Part shown: in pieces, positions 20,208 to 28,875 of the stretch
Layout: the number at the start of each line of letters is the position of its first letter
Position numbering within the stretch: the first letter of the stretch is position 1
NCBI RefSeq assembly: GCF_000733295.1
Contig: NZ_JPMI01000080.1
Span: 5-64,004, forward strand
Reading direction: 5' to 3'
Source: Archangium violaceum Cb vi76
Lineage (GTDB): Bacteria > Myxococcota > Myxococcia > Myxococcales > Myxococcaceae
Length of the DNA stretch: 64,000 nucleotides
Translations under genes and position numbers: made by a program
The notes under the pieces: generated by a model
Told to the model about the DNA's origin: nothing
Seen by the model: only the letters and a program-made list of their open reading frames with translations
The model's database searches: none

Positions 20208-21290
20208 ATGGCACGCAAGGGACTCCTCCTCGTCAATCTGGGCACTCCGGATGCCCCCGAAACCGGCCCCGTCCGCCGCTACCTGCGCGAGTTCCTCAGT
20301 GATCCGCGCGTGGTGGACATCCATCCCGTGGGGCGCTGGTTCCTGCTCAACTTCATCATCCTCCCGTTCCGCTCACCCAGGAGCGCGCACGCCTACCGCA
20401 CCGTCTGGACGGAGCAGGGCTCGCCGCTGATGGTGCACTCCAAGGCCCTGACGGCGGCGGTGGCGCAGCGGTTCTCCGGCGAGTACGAGGTGGAGCTCGC
20501 CATGCGCTACGGCAACCCGTCCCTGCCGGACGCGGTGGCGCGGCTGCGGGCCAGGGGCGTCACGGACTTCACCGTGCTGCCCCTCTATCCGCAGGAGGCC
20601 CCGTCCTCCTCGGGCTCCTCCCTGGCGCGCACCTACGAGGTGCTGTCCGAGCCCTGGGACGTGCCCAACGTGCGGGCGGTGCCGGCCTTCCACTCGCACC
20701 CGGCCTTCCTGGACGCCTTCACCGAGGTGGCGCGTCCCGTCATCTCCGGGATGGGGGCGGATCACGTCCTCTTCAGCTTCCACGGCGTGCCCGAGCGCCA
20801 CATCCGCAAGAGCGACCCCACGGGGAAGCACTGCCTGGCCTCACAGGGGTGCTGTGACGTGCTCACCGACGCCAACCGCCACTGCTACCGGGCCCAGTGT
20901 TTCGCCACGGCGCGGGGGCTGGCCAGCCGGTTGGGGTTGGAGCCCGAGGGCTGGAGCGTGTCCTTCCAGTCCCGCCTGGGGCGCACGCCATGGGTGAAGC
21001 CGTACACGGACGTGGTGCTGCCGGAGCTGGCCGCGCGCGGGGTGAAGCGCCTGGCGGTGATGTGCCCGGCCTTCGTCGCCGACTGCCTGGAGACGGTGGA
21101 AGAGGTGGCCATCCGCGGGCGCGAGCAGTTCCTCGCGAGCGGGGGAGAGGACTTGAAGCTCGTCCCCTCGCTCAATTCGCACCCCGCCTGGGTGGACACC
21201 GTGGTGCGGCTGGTGCGCGAGTCGGAGGCGGCGGCTACTTCTTCGCCTGCGGCTGCAGCAGCTCGGGAGGCACCGGGTCGAGTGGGGTGA
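20208..21290 (+). CDS. hemH: Ferrochelatase with internal cysteine cluster
   Basis: This 360-residue enzyme inserts ferrous iron into protoporphyrin IX, the last step of protohaem synthesis. Family features are GLLLVNLGTPDAPET at the N-terminus, LPLYPQEAPSSSGS, and the catalytic histidine in FSFHGVPERH (His192). Cysteines 209, 215, 216, 226 and 231 form a compact cluster in the region that carries a [2Fe-2S] cluster in some bacterial ferrochelatases, including that of Myxococcus. An alanine-rich C-terminal tail follows. The 3' end overlaps the convergent lipoprotein gene by 56 bases. Confidence 0.95.
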   Translation: MARKGLLLVNLGTPDAPETGPVRRYLREFLSDPRVVDIHPVGRWFLLNFIILPFRSPRSAHAYRTVWTEQGSPLMVHSKALTAAVAQRFSGEYEVELAMRYGNPSLPDAVARLRARGVTDFTVLPLYPQEAPSSSGSSLARTYEVLSEPWDVPNVRAVPAFHSHPAFLDAFTEVARPVISGMGADHVLFSFHGVPERHIRKSDPTGKHCLASQGCCDVLTDANRHCYRAQCFATARGLASRLGLEPEGWSVSFQSRLGRTPWVKPYTDVVLPELAARGVKRLAVMCPAFVADCLETVEEVAIRGREQFLASGGEDLKLVPSLNSHPAWVDTVVRLVRESEAAATSSPAAAAAREAPGRVG

Positions 21291-22260
21291 GGCGCAGCGT
21301 GCGCTCGCCATTGGACGTGCCGGGCAGGGAGGTGCCCTCGGTGCGCGTGGTGAGCGTGGCCTCCCAGGAGCGCCAGCGGCCCGCCTTCACGAGGAACTCG
21401 CCCCGGCCCTTCACCCGCATCTCGGCGACGACGGACGGCTCGCCCTGGGAGGACTCCTCCTCATCCCCGTCCTCGTGCCCCTCGTGGGGCGCGTGCTGGG
21501 GTTTCGAGCTCGCGGTCTTCATCACCGCCCGGATCTGGGCCCGGGTGGCACGCATCTCCCCGGCGAGGCGCTCGGACAGGTCGTACTCGAGCGTCGCCAC
21601 CTGCTCCCCGTTCTCGCCCGGGGTGAGCGCGGTGAGCTTCACCTGGTTGCGCCGCTCGGCCTTCTTCTCCACGAAGCCCTGCACGGAGCCCATGTCCACC
21701 AGGTCCGTCCCCAGCGCCCAGGTGGTCTCCGGGCCCACGGGCTCCCTCGGCAGCTCCAGCACCAGCACCGCCACGTTGCGCAGCGGCCCGGCCAGTCCGT
21801 CCATCACGAAGCCGCGCTCGCTCATGGTGCCCTGGTCCGCCTCGCCGCCCGCTTTCTGCGGGACGATGCGGAAGGCGTAGTCACCCGACTCGGTCTTCTG
21901 CAGGACGAAGATGGCGTCCGTCTCGCCGCTCGGGCCCGCCTCGGGCTGGGACTCCTTGCCCTTCTTGCCCTTCTTGCTCTTGGGCTCAGGGGCCGGGGCG
22001 GCGGAGGACGAGGTGGTGGTGAGGCGGAAGGCCGTGGGCGCGTCGAGCTTCCAGCGCAGCGTCACCTTGGACGGGTCGGGCGGCGGCTCGGCGGCGACGG
22101 GCTTCGGCGCTTCGGCTGTCTTCTCCGGGGTGGCGGGCATGTCCGCCGGACGGGGGATGGGGGTCATCGCGCCGACGGGATCCTCCTTGCAGGCGGAGGT
22201 CAGGCAGAGGGCGGCGAGCAGGCCGAGGGTGCGCCGGTTCAAGAAAGGACTCCTGGTCAT
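21235..22260 (-). CDS. Hypothetical lipoprotein with His-Glu-Asp-rich segment
   Basis: The 341-residue protein is an exported lipoprotein: signal peptide 1-23 with lipobox LTSAC (Cys24). A proline-rich linker follows, then a lysine-rich patch KSKKGKKGK near residues 94-102. The C-terminal two thirds read as a beta-rich domain, and a metal-binding-like stretch HAPHEGHEDGDEEE sits near residue 256. I do not recognise the family. It converges on hemH and overlaps its end. Location is probably the outer or inner membrane facing the periplasm. Confidence 0.75.
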   Translation of the reverse strand: MTRSPFLNRRTLGLLAALCLTSACKEDPVGAMTPIPRPADMPATPEKTAEAPKPVAAEPPPDPSKVTLRWKLDAPTAFRLTTTSSSAAPAPEPKSKKGKKGKESQPEAGPSGETDAIFVLQKTESGDYAFRIVPQKAGGEADQGTMSERGFVMDGLAGPLRNVAVLVLELPREPVGPETTWALGTDLVDMGSVQGFVEKKAERRNQVKLTALTPGENGEQVATLEYDLSERLAGEMRATRAQIRAVMKTASSKPQHAPHEGHEDGDEEESSQGEPSVVAEMRVKGRGEFLVKAGRWRSWEATLTTRTEGTSLPGTSNGERTLRLTPLDPVPPELLQPQAKK

Positions 22261-22442
22261 GGAAGCGGGGACTACTTCTCCGTGTCCGGGAGTGTACGGC
22301 AGTGCGGCGGACGGTTGAAGCGAGGGGTGAGGGAAGAGGGGGCGAGCAGCCGGGAGCCCCGCCTGCCCGTCCGCGGGAGGCGGTGGGAGAAGTAGGGCCG
22401 GTAGGGGTTACTTCGCGAGTCCGGCATGCTACTTCCCAGGTC

Positions 22443-23729
22443 ATGCCCTCTCGAAACGAGCCATGCTCTTGCGGCAGTGGACGGAAGTTCAAGCGGTGCT
22501 GTCTGGGGGACTTCCGGCGCGCCGAGGCGATGCTCCCCCCTGCACCCCCGCGCCGGGGGCGGCCCACCGGAGTGGATGAGGTCTCCGCCGAGGCCGCCGT
22601 GCTGGCCGAGGACGTGCTGTGTTCCCCCGATCGCCTGGAGCGGATGTCCGAGGGGATGGTGCTGCTGCGGGAGATGTTCCAGTTGGGCGGGCCGCTGGCG
22701 TTCCTGCGCTGGTCCTGGGACGAGTTCGTCCCGGTCGTCGAGCGGCACATCCACCGGGTGTCGGAGGAGGTGGAGGACATGGAGGAGCGCAGGGAACTGC
22801 TGTTCGCCCGCTGTGCTCCGGAGCTGCTCGGGCCCGAGCGCGTGGAGCGCTTCGATCAGGGGTTCCGCCGGGCGCTGATGGCGCCAGGGCGGACGCTGGA
22901 GGAGCGGCGCGCGCTGGCCATGACGGTGTTGGAGATGCAGGGGGTTCCTCGTCACCCGCCGTATACGTACGGGCGGCACCACACGATGGCGTGGTTGATG
23001 ATGGCCCAGGTCTCCGAGTGGGCGGAGCGCCGCGCGCGCCTGAACGACGCCGTGGCCCGTGCCCATGGGGTGCGGCCCGGCGGGCAGACGGGGCCCTGGA
23101 TGAGCCCGGGGGTCCTGCGGCAGGCCCTGGAGCCTTCCGAGGCGCAGATGGCTGCCTTGCGGGCGGTGGCGGATGCCGACCCGGAGCTCATGGAGCTGAT
23201 GGAGAAGTACGAGACGTCGCTGCTCCTGTCCATTCTCGACGGCCGGACGCCCGAGGTGCTGCACGGCGAGGAGTGGCTGTGGCTGACGGTGGTGTTGCGC
23301 GAGCCGCTGCGAGTGGGGCCGGACGAGCAGGTGCCCTGGGTGGATGTCGAGGCCCTGCTGGACAGGCTCGACGAGGAGGTGAAGCAGGCCGTGCTGTCTC
23401 GGGTGGACGCGGCCAGCCGGGATCGCTCGTCTCCGCCGGAGGCGCAGCAGTGGTTCGAGTGGGCCTACAAGGTGTTGCTGATGCGCCCGCTGGCCTTCTT
23501 CGGGGCGTTCGCGAAGGCACGCGCGGCGCCCCTGCGCGAGCGCTTCGAGGGGGAGGCGGTGTTGGTGGAGGAGTTGCGGCGGCGTGAACGGTGGCGCGCG
23601 GAGGAGCTGGAGCCGTACCGGCTGAACCTGGCGGCGCGCGGAGCACACGGGGCCGAGCAGCGCGTGCGGCGGCTCCAGGCCTTGTTGCGCGGGGAGGCGC
23701 CCGCACCGGGCTCGCGCATGAAGGTGTGA
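22443..23729 (+). CDS. SEC-C motif protein of unknown function
   Basis: The 428-residue protein starts with a SEC-C zinc-binding motif, PCSCGSGRKFKRCC at residues 7-20, the same metal site found at the end of SecA. The rest is mainly helical, arginine- and glutamate-rich, with no recognised enzyme motif. The ATG at 22443 places the motif at the N-terminus as in other such proteins. SEC-C domains are thought to mediate contacts with ribosomes, SecB-like factors or nucleic acid, so a chaperone or adaptor role is possible but unproven. No operon partner is evident. Confidence 0.8.
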   Translation: MPSRNEPCSCGSGRKFKRCCLGDFRRAEAMLPPAPPRRGRPTGVDEVSAEAAVLAEDVLCSPDRLERMSEGMVLLREMFQLGGPLAFLRWSWDEFVPVVERHIHRVSEEVEDMEERRELLFARCAPELLGPERVERFDQGFRRALMAPGRTLEERRALAMTVLEMQGVPRHPPYTYGRHHTMAWLMMAQVSEWAERRARLNDAVARAHGVRPGGQTGPWMSPGVLRQALEPSEAQMAALRAVADADPELMELMEKYETSLLLSILDGRTPEVLHGEEWLWLTVVLREPLRVGPDEQVPWVDVEALLDRLDEEVKQAVLSRVDAASRDRSSPPEAQQWFEWAYKVLLMRPLAFFGAFAKARAAPLRERFEGEAVLVEELRRRERWRAEELEPYRLNLAARGAHGAEQRVRRLQALLRGEAPAPGSRMKV

Positions 23730-23767
23730 GCCACGGAGGGTCCGCTTCGGACCTCCCTGCGACGTCT

Positions 23768-24147
23768 TCAGGGGAAGGTCACGCCGCGCACGGTGAGGGG
23801 GCGCGCTCCGCCCGCCTCGCCCAGCTTCAGGAGGAAGGTGCCCTGCGACTGCTGCTCCGTGGCCTCCGCCTCCACCACGAGTTGTGCTTTCTCTCCCCCC
23901 AATAGTCGGCATACGTCAGCCGCCACGTCACCGGGCCCGGCCGCACGGGGATGAACCTGTCGGCACCTTGAATGTGCACCACCCCCTCGGAGCCGCGGTA
24001 GAGCAGGCCTGGTTCCTTCATGCTCTGCTGAGCACCGGGGGGGCACTCGGCGGGCGGCGGTAGCGGTGACGGGGGCAGCACGTAGGCCGTGGTGGCGGGG
24101 CTGGGACACCCGCTGGCCAGGGCGCAGCCGAGCACGGCCGCGCCCAC
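23768..24147 (-). pseudogene. Frameshifted lipoprotein gene
   Basis: Two overlapping minus-strand frames join into one sensible protein. The upstream frame has a short signal-like part with lipobox LASGC, then VVHIQGADRFIPV and TWRLTYADYWG. After a run of six G (23895-23900 on the plus strand as C) the sense continues in the next frame as GEKAQLVVEAEATEQQ and ends VRGVTFP. One extra G would restore the frame. The GTG at 24147 is a possible start. This is either a real one-base deletion or a sequencing error in the homopolymer. Family not recognised. Confidence 0.5.
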
Positions 24148-24363
24148 CTTGGTGGCCGTGGAGCCCGTCTGCTTCGGGGGAGGGGAGGCTTTGGCTGACG
24201 AGCACCGCACCGGCGGCCAGGAACACCCGGCGCGTGCGTGCGGCGGGCCGCGTGGCTTCGTGGGCCCGTGGAGCAGGTGGGGATTCTGTTCCGGGCATCG
24301 GCCTCGTGGGTTTCTGGGGATGCCCCTTCTCAAGCACTCGTGGGTGCCGCTGGGGGTGGTTGA

Positions 24364-24381
24364 CTGGTAGACGTCTACCAG
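24364..24381. promoter_or_regulatory. 18-bp perfect palindrome upstream of toxin locus 2
   Basis: CTGGTAGACGTCTACCAG is a perfect palindrome 143 bases before the start of the second toxin gene. It shares length and form with the palindromes near toxin locus 1: both fit CTSGTAGWC followed by GWCTACSAG. It may be an operator for the toxin-immunity genes. Confidence 0.4.
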
Positions 24382-24524
24382 CCCACGCTCACGGACTCGT
24401 TTCACCGCACCGGGGCTACGGATGCGCCGCCACTCGCTCGCTGTTTGTCGCGGACAGGGGTTCCGCCGCGAAGATCAGTCTGGGCGCGTACAGCTGGGAG
24501 GCGTTCCTTTCTGGGAGGTCTTTC

Positions 24525-26288
24525 ATGCACCTGAATTCATCCTGCTCTCCCCCTGACGGCGGAGGGATGCGCTCCAGCCGCGTGGTGCTGACGCTGGCCT
24601 TGCTGGTGCTGGGCGGGTGCGCCAGGGGCGCGCCCATGGCCGGATTGCTCGCCAGCAGTCATTCCCGCCACCTGGCACCAGCCTTCTCCTCCCAGACGCG
24701 CCCGCCCGGGCCCGTGGACGACTCCGGCCGGACGGCCGTACCAACCTGGGACGCCCTCACGCCAGATGAAGACGACGATCCGGAGGACGACGTCGAGGAG
24801 GGGGCTGATGCCCCGGTTCTGATCGTGGATGCACCCGGGGACGAGTCCGGCTCGCGGAGGCGTCGCTCGGTGCGAGAAGAGGACGAGCCGCTGGAGGACG
24901 AGGGCGGGGGCCAGGTGGGCTGGAGGGATGGGGTGGGGGAGGGGCGACCCTGGCCGGTGCCCTTCAGCGTGGACCATTTCCAGGGCCTGCTGGTGCAGGT
25001 GGGCGTGTCCCCCGGTGTGCTGCCGGAAGACGGGAGCACCCTGTCGCCCCATCAGGCGGTGCAACTGTTGGCGCACCTGCTGGAGGCGGAGGCGGGGCTG
25101 GGGGCGTTTCCCCGGCAGCGCATGGCCGCGCACCTGCTGCTGGAGGTGGCCACGGGCGAGGGGCCGGTGACGCGGGAGGAGTTGCACGCGCGCATGGACC
25201 GCTTCCACCGGTTGAGGGTGGTGAGGCCGGACGGCTACCTGGTGCGGGCGGTGACGGGAGAAGCGGTGCAGCGGGCCGGCGAGGTGCGGCTGGCGCCAGA
25301 CGGCGTGCTACGAGCGGGCCTTTACGAGGTGGGCCCCTTCTACGCTGTGGAGGATGGGCAACTGTGGCCGGTGGACACGGGGCTGGAGGTGCCTCGGGGC
25401 GCGAAGCCGCTGGGCCCGTATGTGCCCGACGACGGCGTGGTGGGGCCGGCGCTGGAGGGAGCGGGGCTGGCGCTGGGGGACACGCTCGAGGGCGTGAGCC
25501 GGCTTGTCTTCCACCCGGGCGAGAGCCTGGAGGGCCTGACGCGGCTGCCGGGAGCGGTGCGCGTGCTCTTCCAGAACGCGCCCGAGTACTGGGAGTCCTT
25601 CCGCCAGAAGCCTCGGGGTGAGCAGGTGCGTGAGGGGTCACGGTTGCTGGCCAACGTGCTGCTGACGGTGGGGACCTCGGGGGCGGGGGCGGTGAAGGCG
25701 GTGGGATGGGGAGAGAAACTCGGCCGGCTGTCGGTGCCCCTGCTGACGTTGACGAAGCGAGGCGAGCTGGTGCTGCGGCTGGTGGCGGTGCCAGGGCGGG
25801 CCGTGACGGTGACGGGCCAGGGGCTGAGCGTTGCCTGGGGCCTGCACCTGGCCAAGGTGGGCTCGGGCCCAGGTGGCGGCTGGGTGCCACCTGTCGGCGG
25901 GCCAGGGCAGTGGGTGCCCAAGAACGAGCGGATGTCGCCGCGCTCGCGCGCCTTCCAGCACAAGGTGACGAAGGCTCCAGCGGGCTGGGTGTACCGCGTG
26001 TGGCGCAATGGCGAGAAGGCCGACTTCGATGGCTTCGACCTGGAGCAGCGCCTGCTGCAGGAGACCAAGGGCCTGGGCTATGACAAGCACTTCGACGCGA
26101 ACCTCGAACCCAAGAAGTATTTCCAGGGGGCCAAGCGTCTCGTCAGGCAGGCAGAGCGGCAGCGCCGGGTCGCCAACGGCATCCCCATCCGTTGGCACGT
26201 GGCGGAGCCTCGGATGGTGGATATCCTCAAGAAATTGTTCAGGAATGCGGGCATCAAGGGGATTCAAGTGCTCTACACACCGCCGTAA
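24525..26288 (+). CDS. Lipoprotein polymorphic toxin with C-terminal Tox-REase-5 nuclease domain (SitA-like)
   Basis: The 587-residue protein has a long signal region ending in lipobox LGGC (Cys32). The ATG at 24525 is chosen because GGGAGG stands six bases upstream; a start at 24567 would give a shorter signal. An acidic low-complexity stretch follows near residues 80-110, then a helical middle part. Residues 475-587 match Tox-REase-5, a restriction-endonuclease-fold toxin domain: FQHKVTKAPAGWVYRVW, FDGFD with the metal-binding aspartate, the QETKG acid-lysine pair, and RWHVAEPRM. It should cut nucleic acid in a recipient cell. Two Imm52 immunity genes follow. Myxobacterial SitA toxins of this design pass by outer membrane exchange. 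Confidence 0.85.
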   Translation: MHLNSSCSPPDGGGMRSSRVVLTLALLVLGGCARGAPMAGLLASSHSRHLAPAFSSQTRPPGPVDDSGRTAVPTWDALTPDEDDDPEDDVEEGADAPVLIVDAPGDESGSRRRRSVREEDEPLEDEGGGQVGWRDGVGEGRPWPVPFSVDHFQGLLVQVGVSPGVLPEDGSTLSPHQAVQLLAHLLEAEAGLGAFPRQRMAAHLLLEVATGEGPVTREELHARMDRFHRLRVVRPDGYLVRAVTGEAVQRAGEVRLAPDGVLRAGLYEVGPFYAVEDGQLWPVDTGLEVPRGAKPLGPYVPDDGVVGPALEGAGLALGDTLEGVSRLVFHPGESLEGLTRLPGAVRVLFQNAPEYWESFRQKPRGEQVREGSRLLANVLLTVGTSGAGAVKAVGWGEKLGRLSVPLLTLTKRGELVLRLVAVPGRAVTVTGQGLSVAWGLHLAKVGSGPGGGWVPPVGGPGQWVPKNERMSPRSRAFQHKVTKAPAGWVYRVWRNGEKADFDGFDLEQRLLQETKGLGYDKHFDANLEPKKYFQGAKRLVRQAERQRRVANGIPIRWHVAEPRMVDILKKLFRNAGIKGIQVLYTPP

Positions 26289-26299
26289 CCCTCTGGAGG

Positions 26300-27037
26300 A
26301 TGATGCAGGTGAGGGAAACCTATTACGCCGCTGTTTATTGGGGTTGCCGCGTGGAGAGCGCGGACGCGTGCGCTCGTCGCGCGGAGACCTTCTTCCACCT
26401 CCTTTCCCAGTGCGACTCCGATTATAGCCGTTGGTTCGAGCAGGCGGACTCGCTCAAGAGGGCATTGCAGCTCCAGTTCGAGCCCACCGCTGACACCTTC
26501 GCCGGCCTCTTCAAGAAGAGGAGCAACAGGCTTGGAAAGGTCGGGTTCATCTTCGGCGCATGGACGGGACATGCGGAGAATGAGCGGGGCGGTATGGTCC
26601 GGGTCATCTGTGGTTCCGATGCGCTGGGTGCCCCCAACAGCTGTTTTCTCCAACTCCCTCTCGAGGCGCCAGGCACTGAGCGTGTGCTCACCGTGCCCGT
26701 GCTGACCGGAGTCATGCGGGCCATGGTGTTGGCCTGGGAGCCGGACTGGGGCGTCGTGACCTCTGACAACTTCCGCGACAGCTTGTCCGAAGAAGGGGAT
26801 GTCGGCACGTTCCTGGGCTGGATGACGTACTTCTCCCGCTCGCGCGGAGAGATTCCGGCTTTACCAGCTCCAGTGCGTACCGAAGCCGTGGAGGACCAGG
26901 GCACTCTCTTGCTTCTCTCCCCCAAGCGCTTGACCGCATCTGATCCGGAGCACCTCACCTTGGGCCGCCGTGCCCAAGATGCACTGCTCGCCCGGGGGCT
27001 GCTCAATCCCGTGGTGTCCGGAAATCCCTCGTCCTGA
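26300..27037 (+). CDS. Imm52 family immunity protein, copy 1
   Basis: This protein of about 245 residues matches immunity family Imm52, the usual partner of Tox-REase-5 toxins. Blocks seen are ETYYAAVYWGCRVESA, WFEQADSLKRALQLQF, MVLAWEPDWGVV, GTLLLLSPKRLTASDPEHL and a C-terminal GLLNPV. It has no signal peptide, so it would bind incoming toxin in the cytoplasm. It begins 11 bases after the toxin stop. The start is uncertain between ATG at 26300 and 26303 and GTG at 26309, because GGAGG directly touches the first ATG. GC content is lower than in flanking genes. Confidence 0.88.
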   Translation: MMQVRETYYAAVYWGCRVESADACARRAETFFHLLSQCDSDYSRWFEQADSLKRALQLQFEPTADTFAGLFKKRSNRLGKVGFIFGAWTGHAENERGGMVRVICGSDALGAPNSCFLQLPLEAPGTERVLTVPVLTGVMRAMVLAWEPDWGVVTSDNFRDSLSEEGDVGTFLGWMTYFSRSRGEIPALPAPVRTEAVEDQGTLLLLSPKRLTASDPEHLTLGRRAQDALLARGLLNPVVSGNPSS

Positions 27038-27114
27038 GCGAAGCGAAACTCGCGAAGAGACTCGTCACACAAGCTCAACAGCGGATCTCGAGAACAGTCG
27101 TGAGGTCATTCGGA

Positions 27115-27843
27115 ATGAAGGAGACGTATCAGGCTGGTGCCTATTGGGCGTGCCGCAAGGAGTCTGCGGAGGCGTGTGCCCGACGTGCGGAAAAGTTCTT
27201 TGGCCTTCTTTCTCGGTGTGACCCCATCTATGCGCATTGGTTCGAGCAGGCGGACTCTCTCAAGAAAGCCCTGCAACTTCAGTTCGAGCCGACCTTCGGG
27301 ACCTTCATGCGCTTTTTCGGCAGGAAGGCGTATCAGAACGGACCGGATGGGTTCAGCTTTTCCGCTTGGACGGGCAACAAGGAAGAGGGGCGCGGTGGTT
27401 CCCTCCTGTTGACGTGCGGCTCCTGCTCGGAATTCTACAGCAATGTATGTCTTCTCTATCTGCCTTCCGCCGGAGCGGAAGAGGAGCGCGTGCTCACGAC
27501 GTCCGTGCTCAGGGATGTGATGCATGCCATGGTGCTGGCTTGGGAGCCGGACTGGAGTGTCGTCACCTCGCATGAACTGCGCGGTGCCATGTCCGAGACG
27601 AGGCGGGCTGGTGATTTCGTAGGATGGGTGACGTACTTGTCTCGCAGCCGGGGGGAGGTGCCATCCTTGCCGGAGCCGGTGCAGGTGCAACCGGTGGAGG
27701 ACAAGGGCGCCCTCCTCCTGCTCACACCCGAGCGCCTCACTGCGTCGAATCCCGAGCACCTCTCCCTGGCCAGGAGTGTCCAGGACGTGCTGCGCACGAG
27801 AGGCTTGCTCGAACCCGTCGTGTCCGGACGCCCGGAAACCTGA
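27115..27843 (+). CDS. Imm52 family immunity protein, copy 2 (tandem paralogue)
   Basis: The 242-residue protein is a second Imm52 member, clearly related to the copy just upstream: it shares YWACRKESAEACARRAE, WFEQADSLKKALQLQFEPT, MVLAWEPDWSVV and LLLLTPERLTASNPEHLSL. Differences concentrate in the middle third, where toxin contacts may lie. The ATG at 27115 is favoured by GAGG nine bases upstream; a GTG at 27100 is possible. A 77-base gap separates the copies, so they could be one transcript. The second copy may neutralise a toxin variant of related strains. Confidence 0.88.
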   Translation: MKETYQAGAYWACRKESAEACARRAEKFFGLLSRCDPIYAHWFEQADSLKKALQLQFEPTFGTFMRFFGRKAYQNGPDGFSFSAWTGNKEEGRGGSLLLTCGSCSEFYSNVCLLYLPSAGAEEERVLTTSVLRDVMHAMVLAWEPDWSVVTSHELRGAMSETRRAGDFVGWVTYLSRSRGEVPSLPEPVQVQPVEDKGALLLLTPERLTASNPEHLSLARSVQDVLRTRGLLEPVVSGRPET

Positions 27844-27868
27844 GCCGGTTTGCCCTCTCCAGCGTCCA

Positions 27869-28840
27869 TCAGCCCCCGGCGGGCCGGGGGGCGGCGGCGC
27901 GGGACAGGCGGTCCCTCACGGCGATGCCCAGGCCCTCGGCGCGCGGGAGGCACGCCACCAGGACGTCATGGCCCTGCTCGTCCGCCTCGCGCAGCCGCGT
28001 ATAGAGGGCGCGCGCCGCTCCGGCCGGGTCCTCCGGTACGTCGTAGCGGGGCACCCCCGGTGGCAGCGTGAGGCCCGGAGGCCCCAGCACGCCCACGTTG
28101 TGTCCCCGGGCACGCAGCGACGTCACCCGGGACATCACCTCCGCGGGCTCGGAGAGCACCACCCCCGCCCGGGGCGCGTAGTGCGAGGCGAGGCTCCCCG
28201 ACACGCGCACCGTGGCCGAGGTCCTCACCGGCACCTTGCGCCCCAGGACGCGCTCGAGCTCCTCCACCGCCAGGCCTCCAGGGCGCAGCACCGCCGGCTC
28301 CTTGCCGCTCAAATCGATGATGGTGGACTCCACCCCCACCGTGCACGGGCCTCCGTCGAGGATGAGGTCCACCTCGTCCCCCAGGTCCGCCCGCACGTGC
28401 TCCGCCGTGGTGGGGCTCACCCGGCCGAAACGGTTGGCGCTCGGCGCGGCCACCCCTCCGCCCAGGGCGTCCAGCACCGCCAGGGCCACGGGGTGGTTGG
28501 GCACGCGCAGGGCCACCGTGTCCTGCCCTCCCGTCACCGCGTCCGTGGCGCGTGCCGTGCGCGGCAGCACCAGCGTCAGCGGCCCCGGCCAGAAGGCCTC
28601 CGCGAGCCTCCAGGCCTCCTCGGGGACGTGGCGGGCCCAGGAGGGCAGCTCCGAGGCCCGGGCCACATGGACGATGAGGGGGTGGGTGGCGGGCCGCCCC
28701 TTGATGGCGAAGACGCGGCGCACGGCCAGCTCGTCCTCGCAATTGGCCGCCAATCCGTAGACTGTCTCCGTGGGCAGGGCGATGACGCCGCCGCGCCGGA
28801 GGGTTTCCACTGCCCGAGTGAGGAGGTCCGAGGTAAGCAT
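27869..28840 (-). CDS. sua5: Threonylcarbamoyl-AMP synthase (Sua5/YrdC/YciO)
   Basis: The 323-residue enzyme makes threonylcarbamoyl-AMP from threonine, bicarbonate and ATP for the t6A37 modification of ANN-decoding tRNAs. The YrdC domain covers residues 5-190, with ALPTETVYGLA, the KGRP block and PSANRFGRVSPTTAEHV. A C-terminal Sua5 domain follows from about 215, so this is the long form. The ATG at 28840 aligns with the family start; the frame extends further but without conservation. Its start is only 35 bases from the divergent start of the TIGR01777 gene, and it converges on the second Imm52 gene. Confidence 0.93.
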   Translation of the reverse strand: MLTSDLLTRAVETLRRGGVIALPTETVYGLAANCEDELAVRRVFAIKGRPATHPLIVHVARASELPSWARHVPEEAWRLAEAFWPGPLTLVLPRTARATDAVTGGQDTVALRVPNHPVALAVLDALGGGVAAPSANRFGRVSPTTAEHVRADLGDEVDLILDGGPCTVGVESTIIDLSGKEPAVLRPGGLAVEELERVLGRKVPVRTSATVRVSGSLASHYAPRAGVVLSEPAEVMSRVTSLRARGHNVGVLGPPGLTLPPGVPRYDVPEDPAGAARALYTRLREADEQGHDVLVACLPRAEGLGIAVRDRLSRAAAPRPAGG

Positions 28841-28875
28841 GCCTGTCGGGCGCAATCTGGCTCCCGGAGGGGACC

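Noticed and set aside
24066-24524. Longer N-terminus of the second toxin gene
   Set aside because: The frame is open, but a good ribosome site and a lipoprotein signal peptide start at 24525, and the upstream part overlaps the antisense lipoprotein gene and the palindrome.
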